Shown: one piece after another, positions 8,764 to 16,249 of the stretch
How the letters are laid out: each line of letters starts with the position of its first letter
How positions within the stretch are numbered: position 1 is the first letter of the stretch
NCBI GenBank assembly: GCA_009777845.1
Contig: WRLD01000016.1
Span: 1-64,000, forward strand
Direction of reading: 5' to 3'
From: Defluviitaleaceae bacterium
GTDB lineage: Bacteria; Bacillota; Clostridia; Lachnospirales; WQUN01
Length of the DNA stretch: 64,000 bases
The notes under the pieces: model-generated
The model's database searches: none
What the model saw: only the letters and a program-made list of their open reading frames with translations
Told to the model about the DNA's origin: nothing
Made by a program: the position numbers and the translations under genes

Positions 8764-9411
8764 CTACGCCTCGTGTGTACCCGTAACCGCATATTCCGCC
8801 CATTCCGCTACATTGGTAGCATGGTCGCCTATTCTCTCATAATACTTGGCAATCATCATAAAGTCCATAGCCTGGTTTGCGTTGCTTACATCTTGTTTTA
8901 TTAGCTCTATTAGCTCCTCTTTTATATGAATAAAAATCTCGTCCACCTTGTCGTCGTCTGCTATGACCTTTTTTGCCAGCTCTACATCTCGCCGTATAAA
9001 GGCATCTATCCCCTCTTTTAGCATAGTGCAAGCAACCTGCGCCATTTCGGGAATATGCACTAGCTTTTTGATGTATTCCGTTTTAGCCAAAAACGTGGTC
9101 ATTTCGGAAATATCCGTAGCGTGGTCGCCTATACGCTCTAGGTCGGTAATCATTTTCAGTATAGCCGAAATAAGCCGCAAATCGCCCGCCACTGGCTGTT
9201 GACGTAGAATTATATCAATGCAGTGCTTTTCTATTTCTTTCTCAAACGAATCTATATCGTCATCATGGTCGATTACCTTTTGTGCCAAGGCTATGTCTTT
9301 TTCTACCAACGCACGCGTAGCGTCGTTGATTGCACTTTCGACTACCCCAGCCATTTCTATTAGGGTGTCGTTGAGGTTTTGTAATTGCCTGTCATACTTT
9401 GTTCTGGACAT
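8764..9411 (-). CDS. phoU: Phosphate transport regulator PhoU
   Basis: A 215-residue all-helical protein made of two similar three-helix bundles, each with the PhoU metal-binding signature (MITDLERIGDHATDISE and IAKYYERIGDHATNVAEWA). PhoU links the Pst importer to the PhoR/PhoP pair and keeps the regulon off when phosphate is plentiful. The length is normal. AGGAGTATATT gives a good ribosome site. It lies 11 bases after the degenerate pstB copy and 18 before phoP, the usual place for phoU. Confidence 0.93.
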   Translation of the reverse strand: MSRTKYDRQLQNLNDTLIEMAGVVESAINDATRALVEKDIALAQKVIDHDDDIDSFEKEIEKHCIDIILRQQPVAGDLRLISAILKMITDLERIGDHATDISEMTTFLAKTEYIKKLVHIPEMAQVACTMLKEGIDAFIRRDVELAKKVIADDDKVDEIFIHIKEELIELIKQDVSNANQAMDFMMIAKYYERIGDHATNVAEWAEYAVTGTHEA

Positions 9412-9422
9412 AATATACTCCT

Positions 9423-10190
9423 TTACCCGAATCTGCCAGTTATGAAGTCACTCGTTCTCTGGTCTTTTGGGAATTTTAAAATTTGCAACGCTTCGTTTTC
9501 CTCCACTAGCTCGCCCATCAATATAAACGCAATTCTATCAGAAACGCGGCTCGCTTGCGCGATATTGTGCGGCGAAATAATTACAGTGAAGTCTTTTTTT
9601 AGCTTGATTAGCGATTCCTCGATTTTTGACGTGGAAATGGGGTCAAGCCCAGAACACGAGCGGTCGATTATGATTACCTCGGGCTTCAACGCCAAAACAC
9701 GCGCCACACATAGCCGTTGCTGTTGTCCGCCAGAAAGCCCAAGCGCAGGGTCGTGCAGTCTGTCCTTTACCTCGTCCCACAGCGCGGCAGTCTTTAACGC
9801 CCACTCCATTGTGTCCAAAATTTCCTGCTTCTTTTTCCCTGGTAAGAATTTTAACCCATAGGTCACGTTATCGTAAATAGATAATGGCAAGGGCGCAGGA
9901 ATTTCAAATACCTTTCCTACCTTACGCCTTAGGTCGGTGACATTTACCTTGGGGTCGTTTATGTCCTGGCCGTCTATTAGAATTTGCCCTGTGGAACGCG
10001 TCGACGGCTCTAGGTCGCTTAGGCGGTTCATTGCGCGTAGTAGGGTAGTCGCGCCAGAGTTTGCAGGCCCGAAAATAGACGTAATCTGGTTCGCTCTTAT
10101 GCTCAAATTCAAATCCTTTATTACATGCTTGTTGCCGTAATAAAAGTTGAAGTTTTTGATTTCTATTTTATTAGCAGTATTTCCACTCAT
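9423..10190 (-). CDS. Degenerate PstB-like ATP-binding protein
   Basis: A 255-residue PstB-family nucleotide-binding domain in the canonical place between pstA and phoU, translationally coupled to pstA by TAATG. Key residues are lost: the Walker A motif reads GPANSGATT with the catalytic Lys replaced by Ala47 (GCG codon at 10050-10052), the Q-loop Gln is Glu96 (VFEIPAP), and the Walker B glutamate is Arg177 (VIIIDRSCSGLDP). The signature LSGGQQQRL (152-160) and the H-switch His208 are intact. On its own it should not hydrolyse ATP. It may pair with the intact PstB at 13444-14271, whose signature motif is altered in turn. All lost residues were read from the DNA. The role as a heterodimer partner is inference. 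Confidence 0.88.
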   Translation of the reverse strand: MSGNTANKIEIKNFNFYYGNKHVIKDLNLSIRANQITSIFGPANSGATTLLRAMNRLSDLEPSTRSTGQILIDGQDINDPKVNVTDLRRKVGKVFEIPAPLPLSIYDNVTYGLKFLPGKKKQEILDTMEWALKTAALWDEVKDRLHDPALGLSGGQQQRLCVARVLALKPEVIIIDRSCSGLDPISTSKIEESLIKLKKDFTVIISPHNIAQASRVSDRIAFILMGELVEENEALQILKFPKDQRTSDFITGRFG

Positions 10191-11041
10191 TATCTCGCCC
10201 CCTTGGTTCTCTTGGATATAAACTGGTCGATAACTGCGTTTGTTCCTATGTTGATAATGAAGATTAAAATAATGAGGATTGCCGCTGTGGTGTACGCGTT
10301 TTGCATTACGCCCTCTTGTGCAAGTATATAAAAGTGTACCGCCATTGTTCTTCCCGAGGAAGAAATCGAGCTAGGTACTGCCAGTACGTTGCCGCCCATG
10401 GTTAGCATAACGGCGGCGGTTTCGGCTACACAACGCCCCACGCCTAGTATTACACCGTTTACTATTCCGCGAATGGCGGTAGGCGTAACCGCACATCTTA
10501 TTGTTTGCCACTTTGTCGCGCCTAGCGAAAAGCTCGCGTCACGATAGATTTTTGGTACGGCGAGCAGTGCTTCCTCTGATGTACGTATAATCGTAGGCAG
10601 TATCATAATGGACACCGTCAACGCCCCCGAAATAATGGAAAAGCCAAGCCCCAAAATTTCTACAAAGAGCAGTACGCCGAATATGCCGTAAACAATAGAC
10701 GGAATACCTGCAAGCGATTCCGCGCCAAACCGAATAATTCTAGTAACTATGCCGCCCTTGGTGTATTCTGCCAAATAGTACGCCGCTCCTACCCCAAACG
10801 GCACGGCAATCAGTATAGCCAGCACCGTAAGCATAAGCGTACCCACTATAGTCGGGAAAATACCGCCCTCGCGCCCCATGTTACGCGGCATTTGGCTCAA
10901 AAAGCTGAAGTTTATGTGCGGTATGCCGTTTAGTAGAATATCGCCTATTATCCAAATCAGAATACCCATAATTAGTACGGCTATGCTTAATATAAATACC
11001 TTGGCTATGCGTTCCGAGGTACGGGCCGTTAGTTTTATCAT
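10190..11041 (-). CDS. pstA: Phosphate ABC transporter permease PstA
   Basis: A 283-residue membrane protein with six hydrophobic helices and the binding-protein-dependent permease motif (EALLAVPKIYRDASFSLGAT, the EAA loop that docks on the ATPase). It forms the transmembrane channel of the phosphate importer with PstC. Length and order (pstC, pstA) are normal. Its ATG overlaps the pstC stop (ATGA) and its own stop overlaps the next ATG, so pstC-pstA-pstB-like are coupled. Confidence 0.93.
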   Translation of the reverse strand: MIKLTARTSERIAKVFILSIAVLIMGILIWIIGDILLNGIPHINFSFLSQMPRNMGREGGIFPTIVGTLMLTVLAILIAVPFGVGAAYYLAEYTKGGIVTRIIRFGAESLAGIPSIVYGIFGVLLFVEILGLGFSIISGALTVSIMILPTIIRTSEEALLAVPKIYRDASFSLGATKWQTIRCAVTPTAIRGIVNGVILGVGRCVAETAAVMLTMGGNVLAVPSSISSSGRTMAVHFYILAQEGVMQNAYTTAAILIILIFIINIGTNAVIDQFISKRTKGAR

Positions 11042-11895
11042 ACCTTTTTCACCCGCTGTCTTGTAAAATATTGTGCCAGTATGTTCAAAATCATAATAAT
11101 GACAAACAGCACAACTCCTGTAGCAAACAATGACTGCCTATGCGTGCCTACCGCGTAGCTCATTTCCAGCCCTATGTTAATGGTTAGCGTTCTCGCCGAA
11201 TCGAGCAGTGACTTTGGTATTTGTGCCGCGCTTCCCAGCACCATTATTACTGCCATTGTTTCGCCTATTGCGCGCCCCATGCCAAGGATAATGCCGGCTA
11301 TTATGCCAGACCTAGCGGCAGGCAGCTGTACCTTGCATATAGTCTGCCACCTCGTAAGCCCCATTGCCAGCGCGCCCTCCTTGTACGTCTTTGGCTGCGC
11401 GATAATCGACACCTCGGAGATACTGATAATCGTAGGCAAAATCATAATACCAAGCACAACCGAAGCCGCAAGCAGGCTAAAGCCGTTTCCGCCCAGATTG
11501 TTTCTGATAAACGGAACAATAAACACAAGCCCCCAAAAGCCGTACACAACGGACGGAATACCCGCAAGCAGCTGTATAGTAGGCCGCAGTACCTTTTTCA
11601 TTTTTTCGGGAGCAAACTCCGCCATATAGATTGCACAGCATACACCAAACGGCACACCGATAATCGCCGCGCCCACCGCTACCGACAGCGAGCCTACTAT
11701 CATAGGCAGTATACCGAAATCGCCGCGAGTAGGCGCCCATGTCGTGCCTGTGATAAAGTTTATAAAGCCGTACTCTATTATTACCGGTATGCCCTCTCGG
11801 AAGATAAACATCGCGATAGTGAACAGCGCCGCAATGGCAGACAACGCGAACCCGAAAAAGATATAGCCAGGCAGGTTTTCTTTGAATTTAAGCAT
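11038..11895 (-). CDS. pstC: Phosphate ABC transporter permease PstC
   Basis: A 285-residue permease with six helices and the EAA-type loop (EVSIIAQPKTYKEGALAMGL). It pairs with PstA. AAGGAG lies 7-8 bases before the ATG. Normally pstC follows pstS directly; here 656 bases of repeat DNA lie between pstS and pstC, so it either reads through from pstS or has its own promoter, which I could not identify. Confidence 0.93.
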   Translation of the reverse strand: MLKFKENLPGYIFFGFALSAIAALFTIAMFIFREGIPVIIEYGFINFITGTTWAPTRGDFGILPMIVGSLSVAVGAAIIGVPFGVCCAIYMAEFAPEKMKKVLRPTIQLLAGIPSVVYGFWGLVFIVPFIRNNLGGNGFSLLAASVVLGIMILPTIISISEVSIIAQPKTYKEGALAMGLTRWQTICKVQLPAARSGIIAGIILGMGRAIGETMAVIMVLGSAAQIPKSLLDSARTLTINIGLEMSYAVGTHRQSLFATGVVLFVIIMILNILAQYFTRQRVKKV

Positions 11896-11932
11896 TGGTT
11901 TAGCTCCTTACTAAAATACTAAAATTTAGTGA

Positions 11933-12060
11933 AAAAAGCATTTCACACAGAGGCACAGAGGGAACGTGCCACAGAAGAAATACCTATGAAAAATGGAATT
12001 TCCGTACTTTTGCCTAATGTGCCTCGCTCCCTCTGTGCCTCTGTGCCTCTGTGTGAAAAT
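11933..12060. repeat. PE-B inverted repeat, inside-out copy
   Basis: The left arm has TTTCACACAGAGGCACAGAG and the right arm ends in CCTCTGTGCCTCTGTGTGAA. The other PE-B copies have the arms the other way round (CTGCTGTGCC outermost), so this copy is rearranged or is the space between two half elements. Confidence 0.75.
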
Positions 12061-12102
12061 GTTTTTTTCTAAATTTTCGCACGCTTGTTGCTTATTGCTT
12101 GT

Positions 12103-12170
12103 TAAACACGGATTTAACGGATTTTCACGGATTTTGCGGATTCTTTCTTGCGTAAATCCACGTTCCATTT
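12103..12170. repeat. Partial PE-A repeat
   Basis: Consists of AACACGGATTTAACGGATTT, then CACGGATTTTGCGGATTC and a GCGTAAATCCACGTTCC end. Same unit types as the PE-A copies elsewhere; no gene. Confidence 0.7.
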
Positions 12171-12175
12171 ACCTT

Positions 12176-12344
12176 GTAGGGGACGGATTTATCCGTCCCG
12201 AGGTTACATCGCTCTGCGTTGGTCGGCGTGCGGTGTTGTCTAAGAAAACCACTTAGACAACACCTTACTGCCTGCTTAATGGACGTTGCCTTGCATTTCT
12301 CGTAGTTACGTGCATACCTCGGGACGGATAAATCCGTCCCCTAC
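12176..12344. repeat. PE-C element filled by a PE-D element
   Basis: Both ends carry the palindrome GGGACGGAT..ATCCGTCCC flanked by GTAGG / CCTAC, and the two ends are inverted relative to each other, so the element looks like a miniature inverted-repeat element. It is interrupted at 12221-12277 by a PE-D element. The copy at 27523-27633 is the same sequence without PE-D. Confidence 0.88.
12221..12277 (-). repeat. PE-D palindrome (57 bases) inserted in PE-C
   Basis: Stem GGTGTTGTCTAAG / CTTAGACAACACC, bounded by GGTCGGCGTGC and TACTGCCTGCTT. The flanks CTCTGCGTT and AATGGACGTT are contiguous in the empty PE-C copy at 27559-27577, which fixes both boundaries. No clear target duplication is seen. 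Confidence 0.9.
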
Positions 12345-12363
12345 GAGTAGCCGTCACGATACG

Positions 12364-12393
12364 AGAATGTCGGCGAAAAGGGGCTATGCCCCT
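12364..12393 (+). repeat. PE-E, 3' half only
   Basis: GAATGTCGGCGAAAAGG then the hairpin GGGGC-TAT-GCCCC (12380-12392). This is the right half of the element found whole at 12445-12500. Confidence 0.7.
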
Positions 12394-12444
12394 CCCTCCA
12401 CGGGGGAGTGTGGAGGGAGGGGGCAACTCCCTATTCATTCACTA

Positions 12445-12500
12445 AAGGCTCGGGACGACATTCCCACCAAAGGGAAGTCGGTGGAAAGGGGCTGCGCCCC
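12445..12500 (+). repeat. PE-E element, full copy
   Basis: AAGGCTCGGGACGACATTCC, CACCAAAGGGAAGTCGGTGG, then the hairpin GGGGC-TGC-GCCCC. The first hairpin is nearly perfect (CGACATTCC with GGAAGTCG). The next copy follows directly. Confidence 0.85.
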
Positions 12501-12553
12501 CTCGGGACGACATTCCCACCAAAGGAATGTCGATGGAAAGGGGCTATGCCCCT
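12501..12553 (+). repeat. PE-E element overlapping the pstS stop codon
   Basis: First hairpin CGACATTCC-CACCAAA-GGAATGTCG is a perfect 9-bp stem; the second is GGGGC-TAT-GCCCC. The last two bases belong to the pstS stop codon (TAG on the minus strand, 12552-12554). The hairpin could also end the pstS transcript. Confidence 0.85.
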
Positions 12554-13388
12554 AGTTTACGCGTACTAAGCCGCGACCTTCGAGCAACGTCTGACCGTCA
12601 TTTGAAAGCACGTAGTCCATGAATGATTTTACTGCGCCTGTTGGTGCTTCCTTTGTAAAGAGAATGAATGGTCTGTATAGCTGATACGTGCCATTGTTGA
12701 TGTTGTTGTTGTTTGGCTCTACGCCGCCTATGCTTACGCCTGTTACTCCGCCTTGTGCGAGGTTGCCGATTGAGATAAAGCCGATTCCGTTTGCATCGCC
12801 CTCTACGGTGGTTCTGATTACGCCGTTAGAGGTTTGGTTAATCGCGCCTGTCATAATGGTTTCGCTGCCCATTACAAGCTCCTCAAACGCGCTTCTTGTG
12901 CCAGAGCCTTCCTCGCGGGTTACTACGTTTATTGTTGCATCATTGCCGCCCAAGTCGCTCCAGTTTGTGATATTGCCCGCAAAAATGTCACGGATTAGCT
13001 CTACTGAAAGCTCGGTTACTGGGTTGCTTGTGTTTACGATAATGGCTATTCCGTCACGCGCTATTGTCGCGTTCCAAAACTCGCTTTTTTCTTCGTCCGT
13101 CAATGCGCGTGAAGCCATGCCTATGCTCATTGTTCCTGCGCGAACGCCCGAAACGCCCGCAGATGTGCCGCCGCCTTGTACCTCAGGCGTTGTTCCAGGG
13201 TACGAAACCGCTAAATCCTCCATATAGGGCAAAACAGACGTAGAACCTCCTACAACAACCGCTTGCTCGGGGGCATTACCGCCGCCGCCGCCATTACCGC
13301 CATCTCCGCCGCCGCTACATGCCGTAGCGAGTACCATTACGCTTGCCACTACCGCCGTACAAATTGCTCTTAACAAATTCCTCTTCAT
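12552..13388 (-). CDS. pstS: Phosphate-binding lipoprotein PstS
   Basis: A 278-residue periplasmic-type binding protein made as a lipoprotein: signal peptide with lipobox LATAC (Cys24), a Gly-rich linker, then the PBP-like core with phosphate-contact motifs (VVGGSTSVLPYME, TREEGSGTRSAFEEL). It captures phosphate for PstC/PstA. The ATG at 13388 is preferred over the longer frame from 13451 because AGAGGA lies 7 bases upstream and the signal peptide begins there; the longer frame would overlap pstB. Its stop codon is at the edge of a PE-E element. It follows pstB, an unusual order, as pstS normally comes first. Confidence 0.93.
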   Translation of the reverse strand: MKRNLLRAICTAVVASVMVLATACSGGGDGGNGGGGGNAPEQAVVVGGSTSVLPYMEDLAVSYPGTTPEVQGGGTSAGVSGVRAGTMSIGMASRALTDEEKSEFWNATIARDGIAIIVNTSNPVTELSVELIRDIFAGNITNWSDLGGNDATINVVTREEGSGTRSAFEELVMGSETIMTGAINQTSNGVIRTTVEGDANGIGFISIGNLAQGGVTGVSIGGVEPNNNNINNGTYQLYRPFILFTKEAPTGAVKSFMDYVLSNDGQTLLEGRGLVRVN

Positions 13389-13443
13389 TTTTGTTTCCTC
13401 TCTTTCTTCTTTTTTGATTCGCCTTTGGCGATTTTTTATATTC

Positions 13444-14271
13444 TCACCCATAACGCCCTGTGATATAGTCCTCGGTGCGTTTTTCCTTAGGGTTGGAAAA
13501 CATTTCTACTGTTGTGGAATATTCCACCAGCTTGCCCGATTTCATTTCGCCGCCCGCATCGTCCTCCATAGAGTCCACCATGAGGAACGCCGACATATCG
13601 GAAACACGCCGCGCTTGCTCCATGCTGTGCGTTACTATGATGATTGTGTAGGTTTTGGCCAGCTCGGTCATAAGCTCCTCTATTTTCATAGTAGACTTAG
13701 GGTCGAGCGCGCTGCACGATTCGTCCATGAGGATTACCTCGGGGTTTACAGAAATTGTACGCGCAATACACAGCCGTTGCTGCTCGCCTGCGGTAAGGCT
13801 CTGTGCGGGGGTGTCGAGCTTATCCTTTAGGTCGTTCCATAGGTCAACCTTATTCAGACAGCGTTCGACCGTTTCTTCCAGTACAGCCTTGTTTTCTACA
13901 CCGTGGCTACGCGGGCCTATGGTAAGATTTTCGCGTATAGTTTGCGGGAAAATATTGGGCTTTTGGAACACCTGCCCGATTTTTTTACGCAGGTCTACAT
14001 CGTACACATCTTTGCCGTAGATAGGGGTGCCGTCTATGTACGCCTGCCCCTCCACCCGCGCAATCGGAATTAAATCATTCATTCTGTTAAACACACGCAA
14101 TAGTGACGTTTTCCCACAGCCAGACGGACCGATAATCGCCGTTACCGTACGTTCGTAAATATCCATGGTAATATTGTCTAGGCAATGGGATTTTGCGTAA
14201 AATAAATTGATTTTGTCCGTCTTTATTTTTACTGCCTTTCCCTCAATCGGGTTTTCATTTTTTTGTACCAT
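13444..14271 (-). CDS. pstB: Phosphate ABC transporter ATPase PstB, altered signature
   Basis: A 275-residue ATP-binding subunit at the head of the pst cluster. Walker A is intact (GPSGCGKTS, Lys54), as are the Q-loop (Gln103), Walker B with catalytic glutamate (VILMDESCSALDP, Glu184) and H-switch (His215). The ABC signature, normally LSGGQ, reads LTAGE (159-163) followed by the usual QQRLCIAR. In an ABC dimer each ATP site uses Walker motifs of one subunit and the signature of the other, so this protein fits best with the LSGGQ-bearing degenerate partner at 9423-10190. An acidic insert (DSMEDDAGGEMKSG) sits in the C-terminal part. It is first in the operon and 55 bases precede the pstS ATG. 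Confidence 0.9.
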   Translation of the reverse strand: MVQKNENPIEGKAVKIKTDKINLFYAKSHCLDNITMDIYERTVTAIIGPSGCGKTSLLRVFNRMNDLIPIARVEGQAYIDGTPIYGKDVYDVDLRKKIGQVFQKPNIFPQTIRENLTIGPRSHGVENKAVLEETVERCLNKVDLWNDLKDKLDTPAQSLTAGEQQRLCIARTISVNPEVILMDESCSALDPKSTMKIEELMTELAKTYTIIIVTHSMEQARRVSDMSAFLMVDSMEDDAGGEMKSGKLVEYSTTVEMFSNPKEKRTEDYITGRYG

Positions 14272-14368
14272 AGCTCGCCCCTCTGACCTTTTGACTTTTT
14301 GAATTTTATAAATTTTTCGCTACGGTTTACATGATAAACTACGTATGTAAAATCTATAAGGCTGTTAG

Positions 14369-14385
14369 GGTAAAATGTATGTAAA
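14369..14385 (-). promoter_or_regulatory. Candidate Pho box upstream of pstB
   Basis: On the minus strand TTTACA-N5-TTTACC gives two half sites 11 bases apart, the spacing known for PhoP boxes in Bacillus (TT-ACA direct repeats). TTTTACATAC recurs 34 bases nearer the gene (14343-14352), and GTTAGGGTAA occurs twice (14364-14373 and 14399-14408). A TATCAT -10-like box follows at 14330-14335. Binding is inference. Confidence 0.45.
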
Positions 14386-14561
14386 ACTTCACAAATTCGT
14401 TAGGGTAATAAAAAATCTACACACGACAAACGCACGAACAGCAAAAGAGTGTAATGATAGACCCCTTAACCTCAAACAGCATATCCAAAAAGACTTGACC
14501 CACGTCTCAATATATGGTGCAATGATTTTAGTGCCGTTGGTGAGTATTGGAGGTGAGTTAG

Positions 14562-15329
14562 ATGAACAAGGGGAATAAACACCAATACTACAATATTTTG
14601 AATCTTATAGGTTACGGATTGTCTAAATTTGACAAATCGTTTGTTGAGGTTTTTGGATTCCCGACCAAAACTGCCTTTTACGAATATATCGTCGAACTCG
14701 GGATTGCAGAAACTGTGGGTACTGTTAAAAATCGCCAAGACCTTTTCGACGGAATGAACCTAGACCCAAACAGAAAAAGAAAAGGTTGGTGGCAAAAGGG
14801 CGATATATACAAACATAGAAAAGACTCCATTGATTCATTGTTTGGCAATCTCAACGTAAACGAATATGTTGAGATTGTTAGGCTTTCAATTTCAGATTCG
14901 ATAAACGACACATCTATTGTTCAGACAGTGCAACCGATTCTTCGCTCACGCTATAAGCAACTTTTGACAACTGGGATTGAAGCCGAAAACTATTTTATTA
15001 ACAATTTTTCAAAAGAAAGCAAATTCATTTCCGCTACTTTGGAAGATGCCCGTTTGTTTGGCGATGGTTATGATTTTCAAGTTACTACCCCAAATAACAT
15101 TTATTTAGCAGAAGTAAAAGGTATCCGTGAAACACATGGACATATTAGAATGACTAAAAATGAATATGAGAAAGCCATTGAATACACAAATCAATACGCA
15201 TTAACTATTATTAGCAATCTTGCTGATATTCCTAAAATGATGACTGTGTTTAACCCTATTAGTGAAATAAAATTTGAAAAGCAAACAATAACGTCTGAAC
15301 AGGTGTTTTATAAGTCGGCTACCCTATGA
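14562..15329 (+). CDS. DUF3883 domain protein, possible nuclease
   Basis: A 255-residue protein. Residues about 140-235 match the DUF3883 family, a PD-(D/E)xK-like fold often seen in restriction and defence proteins: GYDFQVTTPN then IYLAEVKGI (the ExK-type element) and MTKNEYEKAIEY. The N-terminal half is unassigned. GGAGGTGA at 14548-14555 sets the start. The gene is distinctly A+T rich compared with its neighbours, which suggests transfer. No methylase or helicase partner lies next to it, so it may be a remnant of a restriction locus or act alone. An overlapping short frame at 14375-14578 may be a remnant of a former upstream gene but has no support. Confidence 0.65.
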   Translation: MNKGNKHQYYNILNLIGYGLSKFDKSFVEVFGFPTKTAFYEYIVELGIAETVGTVKNRQDLFDGMNLDPNRKRKGWWQKGDIYKHRKDSIDSLFGNLNVNEYVEIVRLSISDSINDTSIVQTVQPILRSRYKQLLTTGIEAENYFINNFSKESKFISATLEDARLFGDGYDFQVTTPNNIYLAEVKGIRETHGHIRMTKNEYEKAIEYTNQYALTIISNLADIPKMMTVFNPISEIKFEKQTITSEQVFYKSATL

Positions 15330-15391
15330 TTTACGAAATATTCGCGATTTACTTTCGTTAGATAGGCAAATAATGCTTGGAGATTTAAACC

Positions 15392-16249
15392 GTGAAAACC
15401 CAAACCCTTAACTACCTAAAACTAATGCGGCCAAAGCATTATCTAAAAAATGCTCTGGTTTTCGTACCCCTAATGTACTCGTTTAGGCTCACCGAGCCAA
15501 CCCTACTCGCCTCCGTAGCCATTGTATTTGCCGCGCTATGCTTGGTAAGCTCGGGCGTGTACGCGCTAAACGATATTGCGGACTGCGAAAAGGACAAAAC
15601 GCACCCGCGCAACAAAACGCGGCCGATTGCTTCGGGGCTTATTTCCAAGCCTGCGGCGGCGTTGTTTGCGTTGCTTTTGTTTGCGGCGGGCGGCGCGTTG
15701 GCGGCACGGCACGGCGCGGCGATTTATTTTGTGGGCGGTTATGTTTTGCTTAATTTGGCATATTCATTTAAACTAAAGCATGTCGCGGTGATTGATTGCT
15801 TTTGTATCGCGGCTGGCTTTGTTTTGCGTGTGTATGCGGGCGGAGCGGTTATCGGCGAGTTTGCCGATGTTTCGGAATGGCTGTTTTTGACAATTACGGC
15901 GGTGTCGCTCTTTTTTGCCTTTGGCAAGCGGCGCGGCGAAATGCTAAATATCGGCGGCTTTGGCAGAAAAGTGCTTGCCAACTACAATATCGACTTCCTA
16001 AACGGCATTATTTTTTCCTGCGCAGGAATAAGCGTTATATTTTACGCGCTTTGGGCGATTGAAAGTGATGCGCCTATGGTATATACTGTGCCGTTGGTTA
16101 TTTTTATTATTTGTAAATATCTGCTAAATATCTACTCGGGAAGCTCCTACGGCGACCCCGTTACGGTCATTTTAGGCGACAAAATTTTAATCGGCGCGAC
16201 GATTATTTTCGGCGCGGTAAGTTTGTTTTTTCTATACGGAGGTATTTAA
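15392..16249 (+). CDS. UbiA-family prenyltransferase, decaprenyl-phosphate phosphoribosyltransferase-like
   Basis: A 285-residue polytopic protein with the UbiA signatures: the aspartate-rich NDIADCEKDKTHPRNKTRP at about 60-80 and a second loop YSFKLKHVAVIDCFCIAAGF. The NDxxDxxxDxxHP version and the close of the second motif (FVLRVYAGG) are those of the group that transfers phosphoribose to polyprenyl phosphate rather than prenylating aromatic rings. A GTG start at 15392 is preceded by TTGGAG. Its stop is directly followed by the lepA ATG. The product could feed an arabinose- or ribose-containing glycan; that is inference. Confidence 0.78.
   Translation: MKTQTLNYLKLMRPKHYLKNALVFVPLMYSFRLTEPTLLASVAIVFAALCLVSSGVYALNDIADCEKDKTHPRNKTRPIASGLISKPAAALFALLLFAAGGALAARHGAAIYFVGGYVLLNLAYSFKLKHVAVIDCFCIAAGFVLRVYAGGAVIGEFADVSEWLFLTITAVSLFFAFGKRRGEMLNIGGFGRKVLANYNIDFLNGIIFSCAGISVIFYALWAIESDAPMVYTVPLVIFIICKYLLNIYSGSSYGDPVTVILGDKILIGATIIFGAVSLFFLYGGI

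Noticed and set aside
11926-12168. 80-residue minus-strand frame after pstS
   Set aside because: Encodes PE-B repeat units (TQRHRGTEGA) and PE-A; similar frames appear wherever PE-B occurs.
12286-12555. 89-residue plus-strand frame with KARDDIPTKG
   Set aside because: It is made only of PE-C and PE-E repeat DNA; it is useful as proof that PE-E is open in this frame, but has no gene features.
14375-14578. 67-residue frame before the DUF3883 gene
   Set aside because: It overlaps the candidate Pho box, has no ribosome site and no recognisable domain.
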